A DNA stretch of 64,000 nt. It comes from Sympetrum striolatum. Taxonomy: Eukaryota > Arthropoda > Insecta > Odonata > Libellulidae. Below the pieces are notes generated by a model that had not been told where the DNA came from, ran no database searches, and worked only from the letters and a program-made list of their open reading frames with translations. The stretch lies in NCBI GenBank assembly GCA_947579665.1, contig OX388350.1:29917393-29981392 (forward strand), given 5' to 3'. Of this stretch, positions 37,570-48,480 are shown in pieces (position 1 is the stretch's first letter; every line of letters starts with the position of its first letter). The position numbers and the translations under genes were made by a program.

Positions 37570-39095
37570 CTATTTCCGCAGAGAGGGAAGAAACTATCTG
37601 CCCAAAACTAACTTTAAAATAGCCTAAATCCATTCGAAATGGAATTCATTTTAAAGCAAAACATAGATATATTTGTAATGATGAATCAATAAATTTTTCC
37701 ACGGACAGAGGAAAAATACTTTGCCTAAAGACTAAAACTGCTTAAGCATACTCTAAGTTCCATTTTTAAAACAGATCTATAATTATAAATCAATCTCGGG
37801 GGAATTCCGCGATGGAAAGAGAAAAAAGAGTTTAAAATTAAAACCCTGAAAGCCCATTCATAATACAAAGTCTTCAAGATATAAAGTCAATACAGACTCA
37901 AATTGGAAACTATTTTGAAGAAAGAAAAAAACCTATATAATTATGAAACTATTTTTATCCGCGGAGAGAGGGTCAAATTAAAAGACCATTTGGCATTAAC
38001 AGACTCGAAAATCGACAAAATGAAGTTTAAATTAATATTATTTACTATAGCTGAAACTAATTTCTTATTTTGAAATTTTTTATAACCTTTTTCCGTGGAG
38101 TGGGATTAAAATTAAAAACTATTCGGCCAAAACAGGCTCAAAAATGGCTCAAGTCCATTCAAAATTGGATTCATTTTAAAGTCTAATTAAGAAAAAACAT
38201 CTGCTCTTTTCCGCGGAGAGGTGATCTAAGTTCTCTCTACATTTTATATAGAGAGAAATTGATTTCGCTGGACTGGGCCGACTGACTTCAGCAAACTTAA
38301 GGTAAGGATTATCCTAGCGATAGATTAAAGTTTCCCAGGATTCTTAACTCCGTCGATCAAGATCCGATTTCCTTAATTTTAGGCAAACCGGTGGATAAGA
38401 TCACCATAAAGTAATTACATTATGGTAACCGTCCCTACTATTTAATTTAAGTCCCTCATTTTAATTCAATAGGAATAATAACTTCCAAAAAAAAGAGTTA
38501 AAATACAAATATTTATAGAGGCATTAAACAATTACTTAAGATATTGACCGAGAGATTTAGTCCCTTAAAAGCTGAATAAAATCCCGGAATTACTATCCCT
38601 AGAATTTAAAATTTCTCTGAATGAATTGCTAGCACCACTTCCCACTAATATTTTGCAGATAGATATTTAAAAAGAACCACTGAAATTTAAGGCAATAAGA
38701 AAATTTGGTAGTCAATAAAGTATCCTAGATTTTAAAAAAATATTTCCAAAATCTTTCAATCCTGAAGACTGAATACTTAAACCAAAATTGAAGTAAAGAA
38801 GTTCTACATTGAAAGGAAAGAGTTTAAAATTTGAATCTATTGAAAGCTCTTCCATAAAAAAAAGACAGAGTCAGACTCAAAAATGTTGAAAAACTATTTG
38901 AAATAAGATTTTTTTTAAAGCTAAAACGGTTCCATTCCCAAATACTAATCTAACTTTTTCCACGTAGAAAGAGCAATATAAATTAAGAAAATTGGATTTG
39001 GCACTTAAAGATTTAAGATGGACAAAACTAGCTTAAAATCAGATTTTAAAGCTTGAAGCTATTTATGAAACAATTCAGTTTTCCGCGGAGGGGAA
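37570..39095. repeat. Decayed tandem repeat family with TTTTCCGCGGAGAGG core
   Basis: Cores occur at about 37573, 37694, 37804, 37952, 38087, 38206, 38954 and 39079. Spacing in the contiguous group is 110-148 bp. Flanks share words such as ATTCATTTTAAAG and CCATTCAAAATTGG. The core resembles the TTTTTCCGCAGAAAAAG block of the main satellite, so an ancient relation is possible but unproven. No gene. Confidence 0.5.
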
Positions 39096-39289
39096 AATGT
39101 AAGAAAAACTTTCCCGAAATCAGAATAAAAAGATGGCCTAATTCTATGAGAAATTAGAGTAATTTTTTAAAGATGAAGCCTCTTAGAGGCCCAACAAAAA
39201 TATCCCGAAATAACTACCAAAAGAGTTTAAAATATCCCAAAATGAACTGCTGCTAGGATAGAAACTCCACTAAGAAAACAAAGACTTCT

Positions 39290-39900
39290 GAATCTTCGGA
39301 GAGTCTCCTCGCTGCTGAAACTCCGGAGGACGGCGCAGAGTTCTTTGTTCCTCCATGGTTCTTCTAGAGTTTGTCTAACTGAGGATTTGGAGGGCGGGAG
39401 GATAGGGGACCTAAAGGCCCTAAAAGCAAGTGGACCCGACCGTGTTCACCGACGTGCAATAAGGGCACACCCCAAGGCGAAGTCAGGGGTCCCTCTGCCG
39501 GATTCCCACGGATGCGAGTGCGACCGTTTAGACAGAAAGAGCAAGAGCTACCCACAATAAGAAGGTGAAACAGGAGAGACCGAATCTAAGACCGAAGCCA
39601 CTTGCCACAGCCCTAGATCGGCCCAAGCCCTATGGCCGAGCAACAAGACAAGTCACGTATACCTCTGGTGGGGGTTTTACTTGCCTCGCTGCTCGGCGAG
39701 AAGGTAAAAAGAATGGCGATTTTCGGCTCTATTTAAGGGAGAAAAAGAGGGGACGATGTTGGGAGGGGAAAAGAGGGAGATCCTGACGTATTCGCACCCT
39801 TCCCAAAGTCCCCAAGGAGGAGCAAGGCCAATCCTTCCCCCATGCCCTCCTGCATTTCCTCTTGCCCTCCCATACCCTTGCTCTCACCTCACATCAAATG
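39290..39900. other. GC-rich island of unknown origin
   Basis: Base composition switches sharply to GC-rich between two AT-rich stretches. Several short ORFs on both strands (63-73 codons) have no recognisable domain. It could be a promoter/CpG-type island, an exon or a transposon piece; the sequence alone does not decide. Confidence 0.35.
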
Positions 39901-40958
39901 AAGTAAATGACAGACACTGAGTGATTAAATGGCTCTCATTACAGCAAGTTCTAGAATCTCTGAAGTGCTGTAAGATCTCATTTCTTAATTCACGGTAATT
40001 TTCCGGAATTTCTCCTCTTTCTTGGACTCATATCCTAGTGGAAATGAATATGGCAAAAAAGTTTCCGAGACAAATATTTCAGTTTTTACCATTGACTTTT
40101 GCCTGAGGAAATTTTCAATGGGTGCATATTTAAAATATCAGACACAGTAATAATTATCATAAGTGTTTAACACGTTTTGGCAGATTCATGAGCACTGCAT
40201 TCATCACTTAATTAAATGCTCTTTTGCTTGATTTTTGGTCATTCATTCCACCCTCTATATCATATAACATCATTCGCTGTCACTCCCTTTCATCCTTCCT
40301 TCAACAACATTCTTTAGCAATTCCGTCTCCTCTTAATATATGATCCCCTCATTTCATCTGTCGACGCTTTGTCACTTCAATCGAAATCATCTTTTCCGGG
40401 GGCAGGATTATAAGGGGAATTCCTTCTTAAAACGTATCACATCAAATGCGTTATAATTATCCTAATACGTATCAACTCTCTTACAAATTCCAATGTCAAA
40501 AAGTCTGTTCCGTTAAAAGTGTCCATTTAATCAGCTGAAAAAGTGGCAAAATCTAATGCTTTAAGATTGAAAAAGAAAATTTTGCTCATTTGTTAAGTAT
40601 CGCCCTATAAATAGAAAGAAAACTTAGAGAGATTTGAGTCTATATTTAAATGTAACGGAAGATCGTTCCCAGGGATTTTTCTTAATTGATTATGAGAACT
40701 GAATTAATTAATTCGAGCCACGAGAGTCTAATGAATGTATAATTTTGAACAGCAACAGCATTTGGAGAAGAGTTTCGAAGTCTTTATTGTTTAAATTCCA
40801 TTATCTCGAAAGTAAAGAAAGAAAGCTGACAAAGTCCTTGTAAAGGACTTTGTCATAGAAATGTGCAAAGGTTTGTATGCAAATTCGACTCTTTGGTTTG
40901 AAAAATTATAAATTCTGGGTTAACTCATTTTAAGTTAAGACATTTCCTTAATTTTTCA
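39901..40958. other. Non-coding stretch with a short perfect hairpin
   Basis: No gene seen. TGACAAAGTCCTT at 40827-40839 and its exact reverse complement at 40843-40855 form a 13-bp stem with a 3-nt loop. Confidence 0.6.
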
Positions 40959-40959
40959 G

Positions 40960-41965
40960 GAGGGAAAGAGTCAAAGGAGCGTTTGACTATCTTCGTTTGC
41001 GGAAATATGGCAGGGGAATTGTTAACGCCGATGGTTATTGGAAAGTCAGCACGGCCTAGATGTTTTAAAAATGTAGATATTCAAAAACTTTCGGTCCTCT
41101 GGAAAAATAATAAAAAGCATGGAACACCACGCCAATAATGGAAGAGTGGTTGAATCATTTCAATTCAGATATGAAGAGAAAAGGAAGGAAAGTTATTCTT
41201 TTCCTAGATAATGCAACCTGTCACCCGAAAGTCAATCTGACGAACGTAGAACTAGCATGGTTACCAGCAAACACAAGCAGTGTTACCCAGCCAATGGACC
41301 AGGGAGTAATTCAGATCTCTGAAAGCAATGTATAGAAAGCACTTGATGCGATCTTTGCTGTCCTCAGTGGATTCCTCAAACACAGCGTCAGATGTGTCCA
41401 AGAAGATAACGGTGCTAGATGCCATCAATTGGATACATCTGGCTATGAAGGAAATAAAGCGAACCACTGAGATATCAAGTTTCGCTAAGGCTGGATTTAT
41501 GCTAGAAGAAGACTCTAATATCGGTGAAAAATGCAATTATGCCTTGTTATTGAAAGTTTTCTTTATTATGCACATATTAACTTAAAATTCAATTTTTCAG
41601 ATTTGACAAACGATCTTAATCAGCTACAAGACGTGATGAAAAGCAATGTAGGTGCTGAAGAGTTCGTAAATTTCGACAAGGATCTACCTGTTTATAATGA
41701 AAGCGAGATACTGGTCAACCCCACAGAGAGTTGATCAGAGAGTGAGTCGGACGAAGATTTAAGTTCATCATCTAATGACAACAAGAAAGAATCTTATAAA
41801 GAAATATTAAAAACTTTAAAAGATTTGGTTGATTCTAGTTTAAATAAAGGTAATTAAGATTTATATAATATTCCTAATGAAGCGATTTTGAATGTAGAAG
41901 ATACTATTACACGTGAAAATAAGTTAAAACAATCAAAAATAGCAGACTATGTTTGCATTTTGTAA
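40960..41965 (+). pseudogene. Tigger/pogo-type transposase, DDE half, frameshifted
   Basis: The DDE superfamily (CENP-B/jerky/Tigger) catalytic region is readable in pieces: GKESKERLTIF and VIGKSARPRCF (frame one, about 40960-41120), then FLDNATCHP (41200-41227) and QPMDQGVIQ (41289-41315), the second and third catalytic Asp regions, then further frames at 41328-41582 and 41590-41734. At least three frameshifts (near 41115, 41315 and 41580) and a stop at 41732 break it. The end, QSKIADYV followed by a stop at 41963, looks like the Q-x-x-I-x-x-[FY] PCNA-binding tail of pogo-like transposases. The N-terminal DNA-binding half is missing. No longer functional. Confidence 0.85.
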
Positions 41966-42102
41966 ATAAAATGTATTTTACACGTTTTATATTAAACAAT
42001 ATTATATAAAACATACATGATGATTTTATTTTTCGCTCTACCTACCTATGAATGATTTTAGTCAAATATCTCAGACCTGATCGAATCATACAGATGTGTT
42101 AA

Positions 42103-42214
42103 AGTGAAGCCTCTCATTCATCACTGACGGCCGACCCCTGCATTAAGTGGAAAACTGTCTTATCCGGAAAAAAATCGTGGTCCCAATGAATTCCGCTAAA
42201 GACAGGCTTCACTG
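42103..42214. mobile_element. Tigger-type terminal repeat / possible 112-bp MITE next to transposase
   Basis: AGTGAAGCCT at 42103-42112 is matched by AGGCTTCACT at 42204-42213. The right end finishes ...CTTCACTG followed by TA at 42215-42216, the target dinucleotide of Tc1/mariner-Tigger elements. It may be the 3' end of the element whose transposase lies at 40960-41965, or an independent small element. Confidence 0.5.
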
Positions 42215-42216
42215 TA

Positions 42217-42479
42217 GTATAAACACAGATATACAGTCCAAACATCAATAGCGGATTGATGGAACGTTTGAATAGTTATGTGGAACCAGGGTGAGCCGAG
42301 GATGCGGCCGGCCCTGCGCTACGGGACATGCCAACGAGTAGTATTTACCCGAATCTAGTGTGCCGTCGATTCTTACGATCACCCCGATTTTTGAGTCAAA
42401 AAGAGACCCAAAAGGATGCGTGTTATTTTCGTAAAAATACGGTATTTTTGACACGAACATACTATTTTATGCATTATGA
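42217..42479. other. Unrecognised GC-rich fragment
   Basis: The segment is richer in GC than its surroundings, with the inverted pair AAAATACGG / CCGTATTTT-like around 42433-42450. Probably part of an old mobile element. No domain recognised in either strand. Confidence 0.3.
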
Positions 42480-42499
42480 AGCATTAGCGTAATGATTAA

Positions 42500-42646
42500 A
42501 AACCCTTCAGTTCCATTCTGCCGCACTCGCTGCTCGTGGATTCAAGAGGACATATCTTTAGTTTTAGAAATCGGCTATAACGAGTGCAAGTTATAAAGAG
42601 TACTTTTCCAATTTTTGTCAGCTCTCGTTATAACGGACTTCTACTG
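42500..42646. mobile_element. Second Tigger-like terminal fragment ending at a TA
   Basis: The right end reads CTCGTTATAACGGACTTCTACTG and is followed by TA at 42647-42648. Read inward from the end (CAGTAGAAGTCCGTTATAACG) it has the form typical of Tigger terminal repeats. A related TATAACGAGTGCAAG block lies at about 42577. The other end was not found. Confidence 0.5.
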
Positions 42647-42771
42647 TATATTGCACTGATTTTACTTTATATACCTGCTTGTACCTTTTCTTTGACTATT
42701 GCCTATACCTGTTCTTCATGGTAGATGGCTAGTGAACTATTATTATGGTACATATATTTCTGTTGTTGTAG

Positions 42772-42939
42772 ATTGCGAGGATTTCAACAACTCTGAAGAA
42801 CTATTCAACTGCGGATATGGTGTGTGCATACTCTCAATATATGTAAACGATGGTGTGGTAAACTGCCCTTTTGGAGACTGCAGAGATGAAGAAAGCTGCG
42901 AGGAAGCTTTTCAAGCATTAGTCATGGATGATGAAGGAG
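42772..42939 (+). CDS. Putative LDL-receptor class A domain exon
   Basis: An acceptor (TTTCTGTTGTTGTAG) ends at 42771 and a donor GAG|GTAAAG follows at 42940. Between them 168 bp encode a class A-like module: FNCGYGVCI, then NDGVVNC, then GDCRDEESC. This matches the C-x-x-G-x-C-I ... D-G ... D-C ... D-E-x-x-C layout, but the fourth cysteine is Asn. LDLa modules are calcium-binding extracellular units. The exon is phase 1-1, the phase usual for shuffled LDLa exons. An acidic tail (MDDEG) follows. It could be one exon of a host surface or secreted protein or a decayed copy; the missing cysteine favours decay or an unusual module. Confidence 0.45.
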
Positions 42940-43061
42940 GTAAAGGCAGTATTATAAGATATTTCTTTCCTTTACCTTTTCCATATACCCCTATTTCCTA
43001 ACTAATATTTATTGTGTGAGCCAGGAAACATTTAATTACCTATATTCTGATATTCTTTCAG

Positions 43062-43324
43062 GCGCTGGAAATGTAACCCAATCAAGTAACTTGCATGGCA
43101 TAAGATCTAGATCCCCAACAGGAAACGCTACAGGTGTATCACATAGAAGTATGCATCACAAATGGGAAGGAGCACATACAAAATATGCACAGCAAACTCT
43201 TGATGAGGTAAAGAACATTGGAAGTGCATTTGAGAAACACAATATGATTCTTGAACAAATGTCAGATATTTTCAAGTCAGGTGTACAAATCTTACAACAG
43301 AGTGTCCAGCAAATCCCAATATTA
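43062..43324 (+). CDS. Putative following exon, unrecognised helical protein
   Basis: An acceptor (TATTCTTTCAG) ends at 43061. The frame continuing in phase 1 from the exon at 42772-42939 is open for about 88 codons. The second half is amphipathic and likely helical (TLDEVKNIGSAFEKHN...). No family recognised; it vaguely recalls C-terminal helices of transposon-related DNA-binding proteins. No clear donor follows, and TTTTCCAGG-type repeat sequence takes over at about 43325. Confidence 0.3.
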
Positions 43325-43375
43325 TTTTTCCCTGAGTTTTCCAGGATCTTATTCAGTTTTTTCCAGGTACATTTT
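43325..43375. repeat. TTTTCC[AC]GG-rich interspersed repeat fragment
   Basis: The short stretch contains TTTTTCCCTGAGTTTTCCAGG and TTTTTTCCAGG, the same word set as the longer copy at 44453-44574. Confidence 0.4.
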
Positions 43376-44452
43376 GATTGAATTCACTATCAAACGGGCA
43401 TAATAGAAAAACATAAACAAATCTTGAGTAGTACAAAAAGTGAAAAATGGAAGTAACGAGTATATAAACTTCAAGTTATATCTCATGGAAAAATATACAA
43501 ACCTGGTCATATGAAAATGAAATTCCGGCTTCAATTCCGGCTAGTTGGATATTTCCAAGTAGAAAATGATTGTGTGATTGTGCATTATCAATGTTCATAA
43601 GCCCATTACTGTAAGAGTCCGGCAAATGGATGCTTGCGGGGGTATTTGAAAATAAATAAAATTCAGCAATGACATCATGACACCATCGTGAATGCCAACG
43701 TGACATCACAAGACGTGTTAACATAAATTTTTTATATTATAAAATCAAATTTTTTCATTGAAAAAACATGTAGAACATGGAACTTCATGATGAAATTTTA
43801 CTTAGCACGAGGATGATATTATATTGAATCATGTAGAACATGATTCAATATAATGAGCAAAAAGTTGTAAGATAGCTTACAAGCTTGAAATACTTGGTTA
43901 TTTGCAATGTTAACGTAGTTACAGGTACGGAATCAATTTCTACCCTTATGGTACCGATTCTAAACTAAATGGCAGTTTCTTAGAAAATGAAATTGTAAAC
44001 ATAAAGGCCAGAGTACAAACTATTAATTACGGCATATTCCGAATTGATTAATCAGGATACATATTCTGCGATTTTCACAATACTTCCTCAGAATGGACAC
44101 GTCTCTGTCAAACCAACATCGTGTAAGTAAGCAAACTAACTGTACTTACATTTCAGAAGACGTAAACTATTAAGAAAATGTATCCTAAGCTCTTTTAACT
44201 CAGAACTTGCTGCTGGGCACAGGAAAAAATCTATGTCAAGTAGAATGCCCGGCGCAAGTAAAACAACGACATTTCGGCAAACCAATCCTTCATTTTATCA
44301 CTTTGTGATGACTCACAGTAAATCTTTGAATTATTAAATTGTAGAGTAGCACAGTTTTAAGTATTTGAATGGGCTTACATATGACATAGTGGCTAAGGCC
44401 ACCGAGAGACAAGTGCTGTTTTAACCCCTTTAGGAAATCGGCTTCCGTACAA
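43376..44452. other. Non-coding, with a perfect 17-bp palindrome
   Basis: No gene seen. ATTATATTGAATCATGT at 43818-43834 and its exact reverse complement at 43838-43854 are separated by AGA. A related word, ACATGTAGAACATGG, lies 50 bp upstream. Confidence 0.65.
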
Positions 44453-44574
44453 TTTCCAGGGTTTTCAGAAAAATGAAAACAATTCCCTGAGTATTCCAAG
44501 AGTTTTCCAGACAAAAATTTTCCCTGATTTTTCAAGGTTTTCCCGGTTTTCCAGGTTGCCGGACACCCTGTACT
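44453..44574 (-). repeat. Interspersed repeat of CCAGG/CCCTG words
   Basis: Repeated TTTTCCAGG, TTCCCTGA and TTTTCCCGG words end in GCCGGACACCCTGTAC. Short elements built from such words are common in invertebrate genomes. Strand and class are uncertain. Confidence 0.5.
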
Positions 44575-44910
44575 AAGCCAAGATGAGGTCTGGGGTCAAC
44601 TGAGAACATGACAAAAAACAGCAATTTTTTGTGCAGTTGGCACTTCTGGTCTAATTACTGACACAGTGAAATACTATTTTAATGCTAATTTTCCATGATT
44701 ATTTACTTTTCTTTAGATTTGACAAACTTACTGCAATTGAACTTTCCTCTTAAATGAAACAAAGTTATGTCAACTTGATTCATATTTTATGAAAACAAAA
44801 TAAATGTCATCTTCAATACGTTGGGTGGAATAAAGCATTGTTTTACCCTTAATTCAGAATTTTATTAAAATTTAGTGTATGTTTAAAACTATTACACTAT
44901 CCTATTTACT

Positions 44911-45012
44911 GGCCACAGTGGCAGATTGGTTAGCATAGTTAGTAATGATACCATGCTAAGCAATCTGAAAGCTCCCCAATACCAAGGCTCTGGGTTTAAA
45001 TCAAGGCTGACC
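44911..45012 (+). repeat. tRNA-like SINE head (decayed)
   Basis: TGGCAGATTGGT at 44919-44930 resembles an RNA polymerase III A box and GGGTTTAAATCAAGG at 44992-45006 resembles a B box (GGTTCRAnTCC) with changes. Their 60-65-bp spacing is somewhat long for a real tRNA and no acceptor stem closes, so this is a SINE-type relic rather than a tRNA gene. Confidence 0.4.
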
Positions 45013-45349
45013 AGATTTTTCTGGTTAGGAAATGGTCGTCTGTGTATGTCTGTTTATGTTATGTTTGTATCACAGGTTATATTGTCACTCTAAATTGACT
45101 TCTTCAGCTGTATGTAATAAATGGGTAAATAGATATCCAAAAATTGTAAGTAACACAGTAAACACACTTAGAGAAAAAGGAGGAAAATATATTAACCAGC
45201 AGTTTTATAAAACAAGAACATTTCATGGTAACATTGACATAAACATAACTAGACATCAATCAAAGGAAGTCAGTGAAACACATTTTAAAATCATGTCTTT
45301 CCACAATAATTGAATTTTCAGTGGGCCAAGAGATAGCTGCAATATACAT
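45013..45349. other. No supported gene
   Basis: A 93-codon plus-strand ORF (45032-45313) has no recognisable domain. It may be the body of the SINE upstream or random. Confidence 0.35.
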
Positions 45350-45861
45350 TTAGCCCGCCTCATCAGCATTAAATACGTCTTGGGAGCTGTAGCCTTCAAT
45401 TAACAGTGGCAATCTCTCCTTCCACGTAGCCACAACATCAGGGTTAACTGCAGTCTCTTCTCCAACAATTTTCTGCATGGAGAAATTCCACCACTGCTTA
45501 AATTTCTGCAGCCAACCATTGGATGCCACGAAGTCCTCCATCCCCAACTTTAGGGCCAACTCCTCGCCTTCTCCTGCATAATTGGTCCCGAAATTGATTT
45601 AGTTTGGACCTTGCTTCAGTGAACCAATTAAACACTCTCTGGTCCAAATCCTCATTGACGCAGGTTCTAACACGTTTTCTCTCGGAACCCTGTGTGGCTG
45701 CCTTCAGGATGTCAGCACGTTGCAGGAGGATTGTGGAGAGAGTTGAGGACCGAATATCGAATTACCAAGCAATTTCCGCCTTCTTCATGCCCTTGTCCAC
45801 TGCATTTAAAATTTCCAGTTTCTGCATGGCAGAAAACTGCTTTCGTTTAATTCCAGACATG
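45350..45861 (-). pseudogene. CENP-B/Tigger-type transposase, N-terminal DNA-binding half, broken
   Basis: From a start at 45861 on the minus strand the CENP-B N-terminal helix-turn-helix is clear (KRKQFSAMQKLEILNAVDKG, then KKAEIA). An internal TAA follows at about 45763, then LSTILLQRADILKAA. The second Tc5/CENP-B-type HTH follows (LDQRVFNWFTEARS; after a frameshift near 45570, LALKLGMEDFVASNGWLQKF). The frame reaches FNADEAG, the first catalytic Asp region, at 45350 and stops. These domains bind the terminal repeats or, in CENP-B itself, centromeric satellite. The catalytic rest is absent. Not functional. Confidence 0.85.
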
Positions 45862-46339
45862 GACTAGAAGTTGAAATTGAAAATATATTTAGGAGACAGA
45901 TTTAAATAATTGATAATCATTGCAAATTATGAACATCAGAAATATTAAATTAATTAATTTCAAAAATGCATTTAAAAACTTACCTAGAGTAATTGCAGAA
46001 GAAAAGAACTTCGATCTTTGTTTGATCAGTACACAGAAACTGTATATTAGATCAGTAAACAAAAACACTTCTCCTCAGTCTCTTAAATTTATCACTTTTG
46101 AAAACTCAGCTTGCGCTTTAGACTCAAAAGCAAACTCCAAGAACACTTTGCATGCAATAGCGACTTTCGAAGACCATGTGGTGTAGAGCGTGTAGAGTAT
46201 GGGAGTTTCACTAGACAATTTCTGATTGGCTGCTTCACAAAACCAGTAAACTCCTCTCTGATTGGTGTGTTCATTGCATGCCTTTTTTTGGCACCGAGAT
46301 TTTTGAAAATTTTCCACATAAATGGAAAATAAGTTTTTA

Positions 46340-46525
46340 GGGACCGGTGAAGCTGTTCGTTATTTGGAGGTCTTCGTAATTCGTGAGTTAGTTGTAGGGA
46401 GGTTTTCATACCTACATGGGAACATGGGGGGACATAATTACATGGGAAATTCGTGGGACCAGGAAATTTGTTCGTTATTTGGAGGTGTTCGTTATATAGG
46501 AGTTCATTAAGTAGAGGTTTTGGTG
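46340..46525 (-). repeat. Terminal/subterminal repeats of the minus-strand Tigger element
   Basis: The right end ...GAGGTTTTGGTG is followed by TA at 46526-46527. GTTCGTTATTTGGAGGT occurs at 46355-46371 and again at 46470-46486, 115 bp apart, each preceded by GGGACC. Subterminal repeats of this kind are transposase-binding sites in Tigger elements. The 480 bp between here and the coding start is its 5' leader. Confidence 0.6.
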
Positions 46526-46527
46526 TA

Positions 46528-48181
46528 TTACCATCACCAGACTTTTCTTTCCTTTTTTTTAAAGAAGAGACAAGGGATGGAAAATAAATAATCCTCAGCT
46601 TGCAGAAGTTTGAACAACTTTTTCTTCTTTTGGAGCCATAACTGAAAGTTTATAAACATGATGCTCAAAAAAGGAATGAATAAACTAATTAGATAGTCAC
46701 TAGTCCTTTCATTGCCCATTTTATAATGATAACTTGAACATCTTTATCAGATTTAAACTCATCTATATAAATGACATCGAACAAGTCTGGGTAATCTGAT
46801 ATAGCAGATAAAAATAGAGCTATTTGTGAGGTAGTTAAACTTTAACCAGCAAAAAGGAATGAGACTTCTGGCATGAGTAGTTTCCATGGATTGTTTTCTA
46901 GGATTAATATTTGCAGTCATTTGTAACAACCATAAAATAAAAAGGATAACTGGATTCACGACTAAGTTACAATAAAAGTACATTGCCAAGCTTAATGGAA
47001 TAATATTTAAATATAATAAATAGGATAAAATGTTAATTTATCTTTAACAGCAATTTTTTGAAGCATTTATATCTGCAAAAATCACGTAAAAATTGTATTG
47101 TAAGAACATCTGGATTTTTCTTAATATAACCTGACAATAACTAATTTATAAATTATTTAAAAATACTTTATCAACAAATTATAATTAAAATCAGGTTTGT
47201 TAGGATTTATCTTATTTTCTGTAGGTAAACACTGGAAAGTGACTTCCTGAGTATGCTGTAGGCCACTGAAGACAGCTATTCAGGGTGATGTAATATAGGG
47301 ATGCCCATTATTTATAAAAAACAATTTTCCCTATTACATGCACTATAAGAGAATATAGTAAAAAGAAATAGTGGTTTAGAATGCAAGTTTCAATACAAAA
47401 TAATTAAAATACAAACATATCATCAATATCAAGAACAATTGAGTTTTTATTAACAACCTGTTGAGTATATTTAATTGTGACTGTTTAATGTACACTGATG
47501 ACTGCAAAATTTCAATGGTAGTGAGGTCTTTAAGTGACTGTGTAGTCTTGAAAAATGATTTTTTAATATTTTTCAATTGGTTTGGAAATGGTAGATATAT
47601 CCAAATTTATAAATTATATGCGTGAAGAGAAAAATTGGAACCCCTTTTAAGCTTATTTTGTACACAACAGAGTGTGAGCTTAGGCATAGTTACAGTTTAT
47701 ATGGAGAAAGAGTGCAGAAAGATAATATCTTTGGTTCGACTATGGCGACTTGAATTGTCTCTCATAAGAAATACATGTAAAGTTCATTTTCATCAATAGC
47801 TGAGATTTTTTTCTTTTGCAGAATTAAACTAGAAATAATGGCTGTACGAAGTTGAGGTTAATACCAAAAGAAAATATGTATGTTTGCTGGTGAATCAGCC
47901 TCTTCGGCTATTATCGCCATGAATAGCAGGACATCACAAGTCAGTACATCCACAAGTCGAACAATACATGCAACATATAAGGTTAAAAAGTTAAAATTGG
48001 GCTCTGATTATAATTTATAAAAACAAGAAAGGGCTGTATAATGGCCTCTACAGTTTTGATAAAATAAGGACATAGACTGTAAAAGGTCTAGCCCTTAGAG
48101 TCCATTTTCCCAATAAAGGATACTAATCTCCAACTAATATTAAAACCATAAATAAAATAAATAAATTAAATTATAAATTAA
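46528..48181. other. AT-rich non-coding stretch
   Basis: No coding region recognised on either strand. ORFs of 61-76 codons lack family features. The last 130 bp (about 48050-48180) may be the 3' UTR of the minus-strand LINE fragment that follows. Confidence 0.4.
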
Positions 48182-48480
48182 TTGGAACAAAGGCAAGTTG
48201 AGTGGGGCTTGACTAAATGTAAGTTAGTAGTTTTGTGGCCTTCACAAAATCAAATATCTTTTCCACAGATGCTACATCGTCTCCTAGGGCGACCGAGAGA
48301 TCCATCGAAAGACCTAATCTCCTTCGCTCCTCATCAAACTGGGGGCATTGCAGTAAGACATGTGACACAGACAATACTGTGTCACATATCTCACATATTG
48401 GGGCCTCCTCAGACCACAGTAGATGTTTATGAGTCCACCAGCAATGCCCGATTCATAATCTGGTTAGGACAAAAATGCAA
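48182..48480 (-). pseudogene. LINE ORF2 C-terminus (Cys-His knuckle), fragment
   Basis: Minus-strand reading gives a typical I/Jockey-group C-terminal segment: IGHCWWTHKHLLW, then APICEICDTVLSVSHVLLQC, a C-x2-C...H-x4-C knuckle, then FDEERRRLG. It resembles the C-terminus of the LINE at 56558-58300 (same order: IGHCNLTHSFLF, then CTKCNTPLSVKHILTDC). Upstream frames are broken. It could be the far 3' end of the element at 49101-50675, which would imply a 600-bp unrelated or degraded gap. Confidence 0.7.

Noticed and set aside
39345..39786. Short ORFs on both strands in the GC-rich island
   Set aside because: High GC lowers stop frequency. None has a domain, splice support or conserved motif.
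44911..45012. Functional tRNA gene
   Set aside because: The A and B boxes are altered and too far apart, and no acceptor stem closes.
40960..46525. The two Tigger fragments as one element split by inversion
   Set aside because: Their terminal repeats differ (CAGTGAAGCC against CACCAAAACC), and an inversion would place the N-terminal half on the other side of the C-terminal half.
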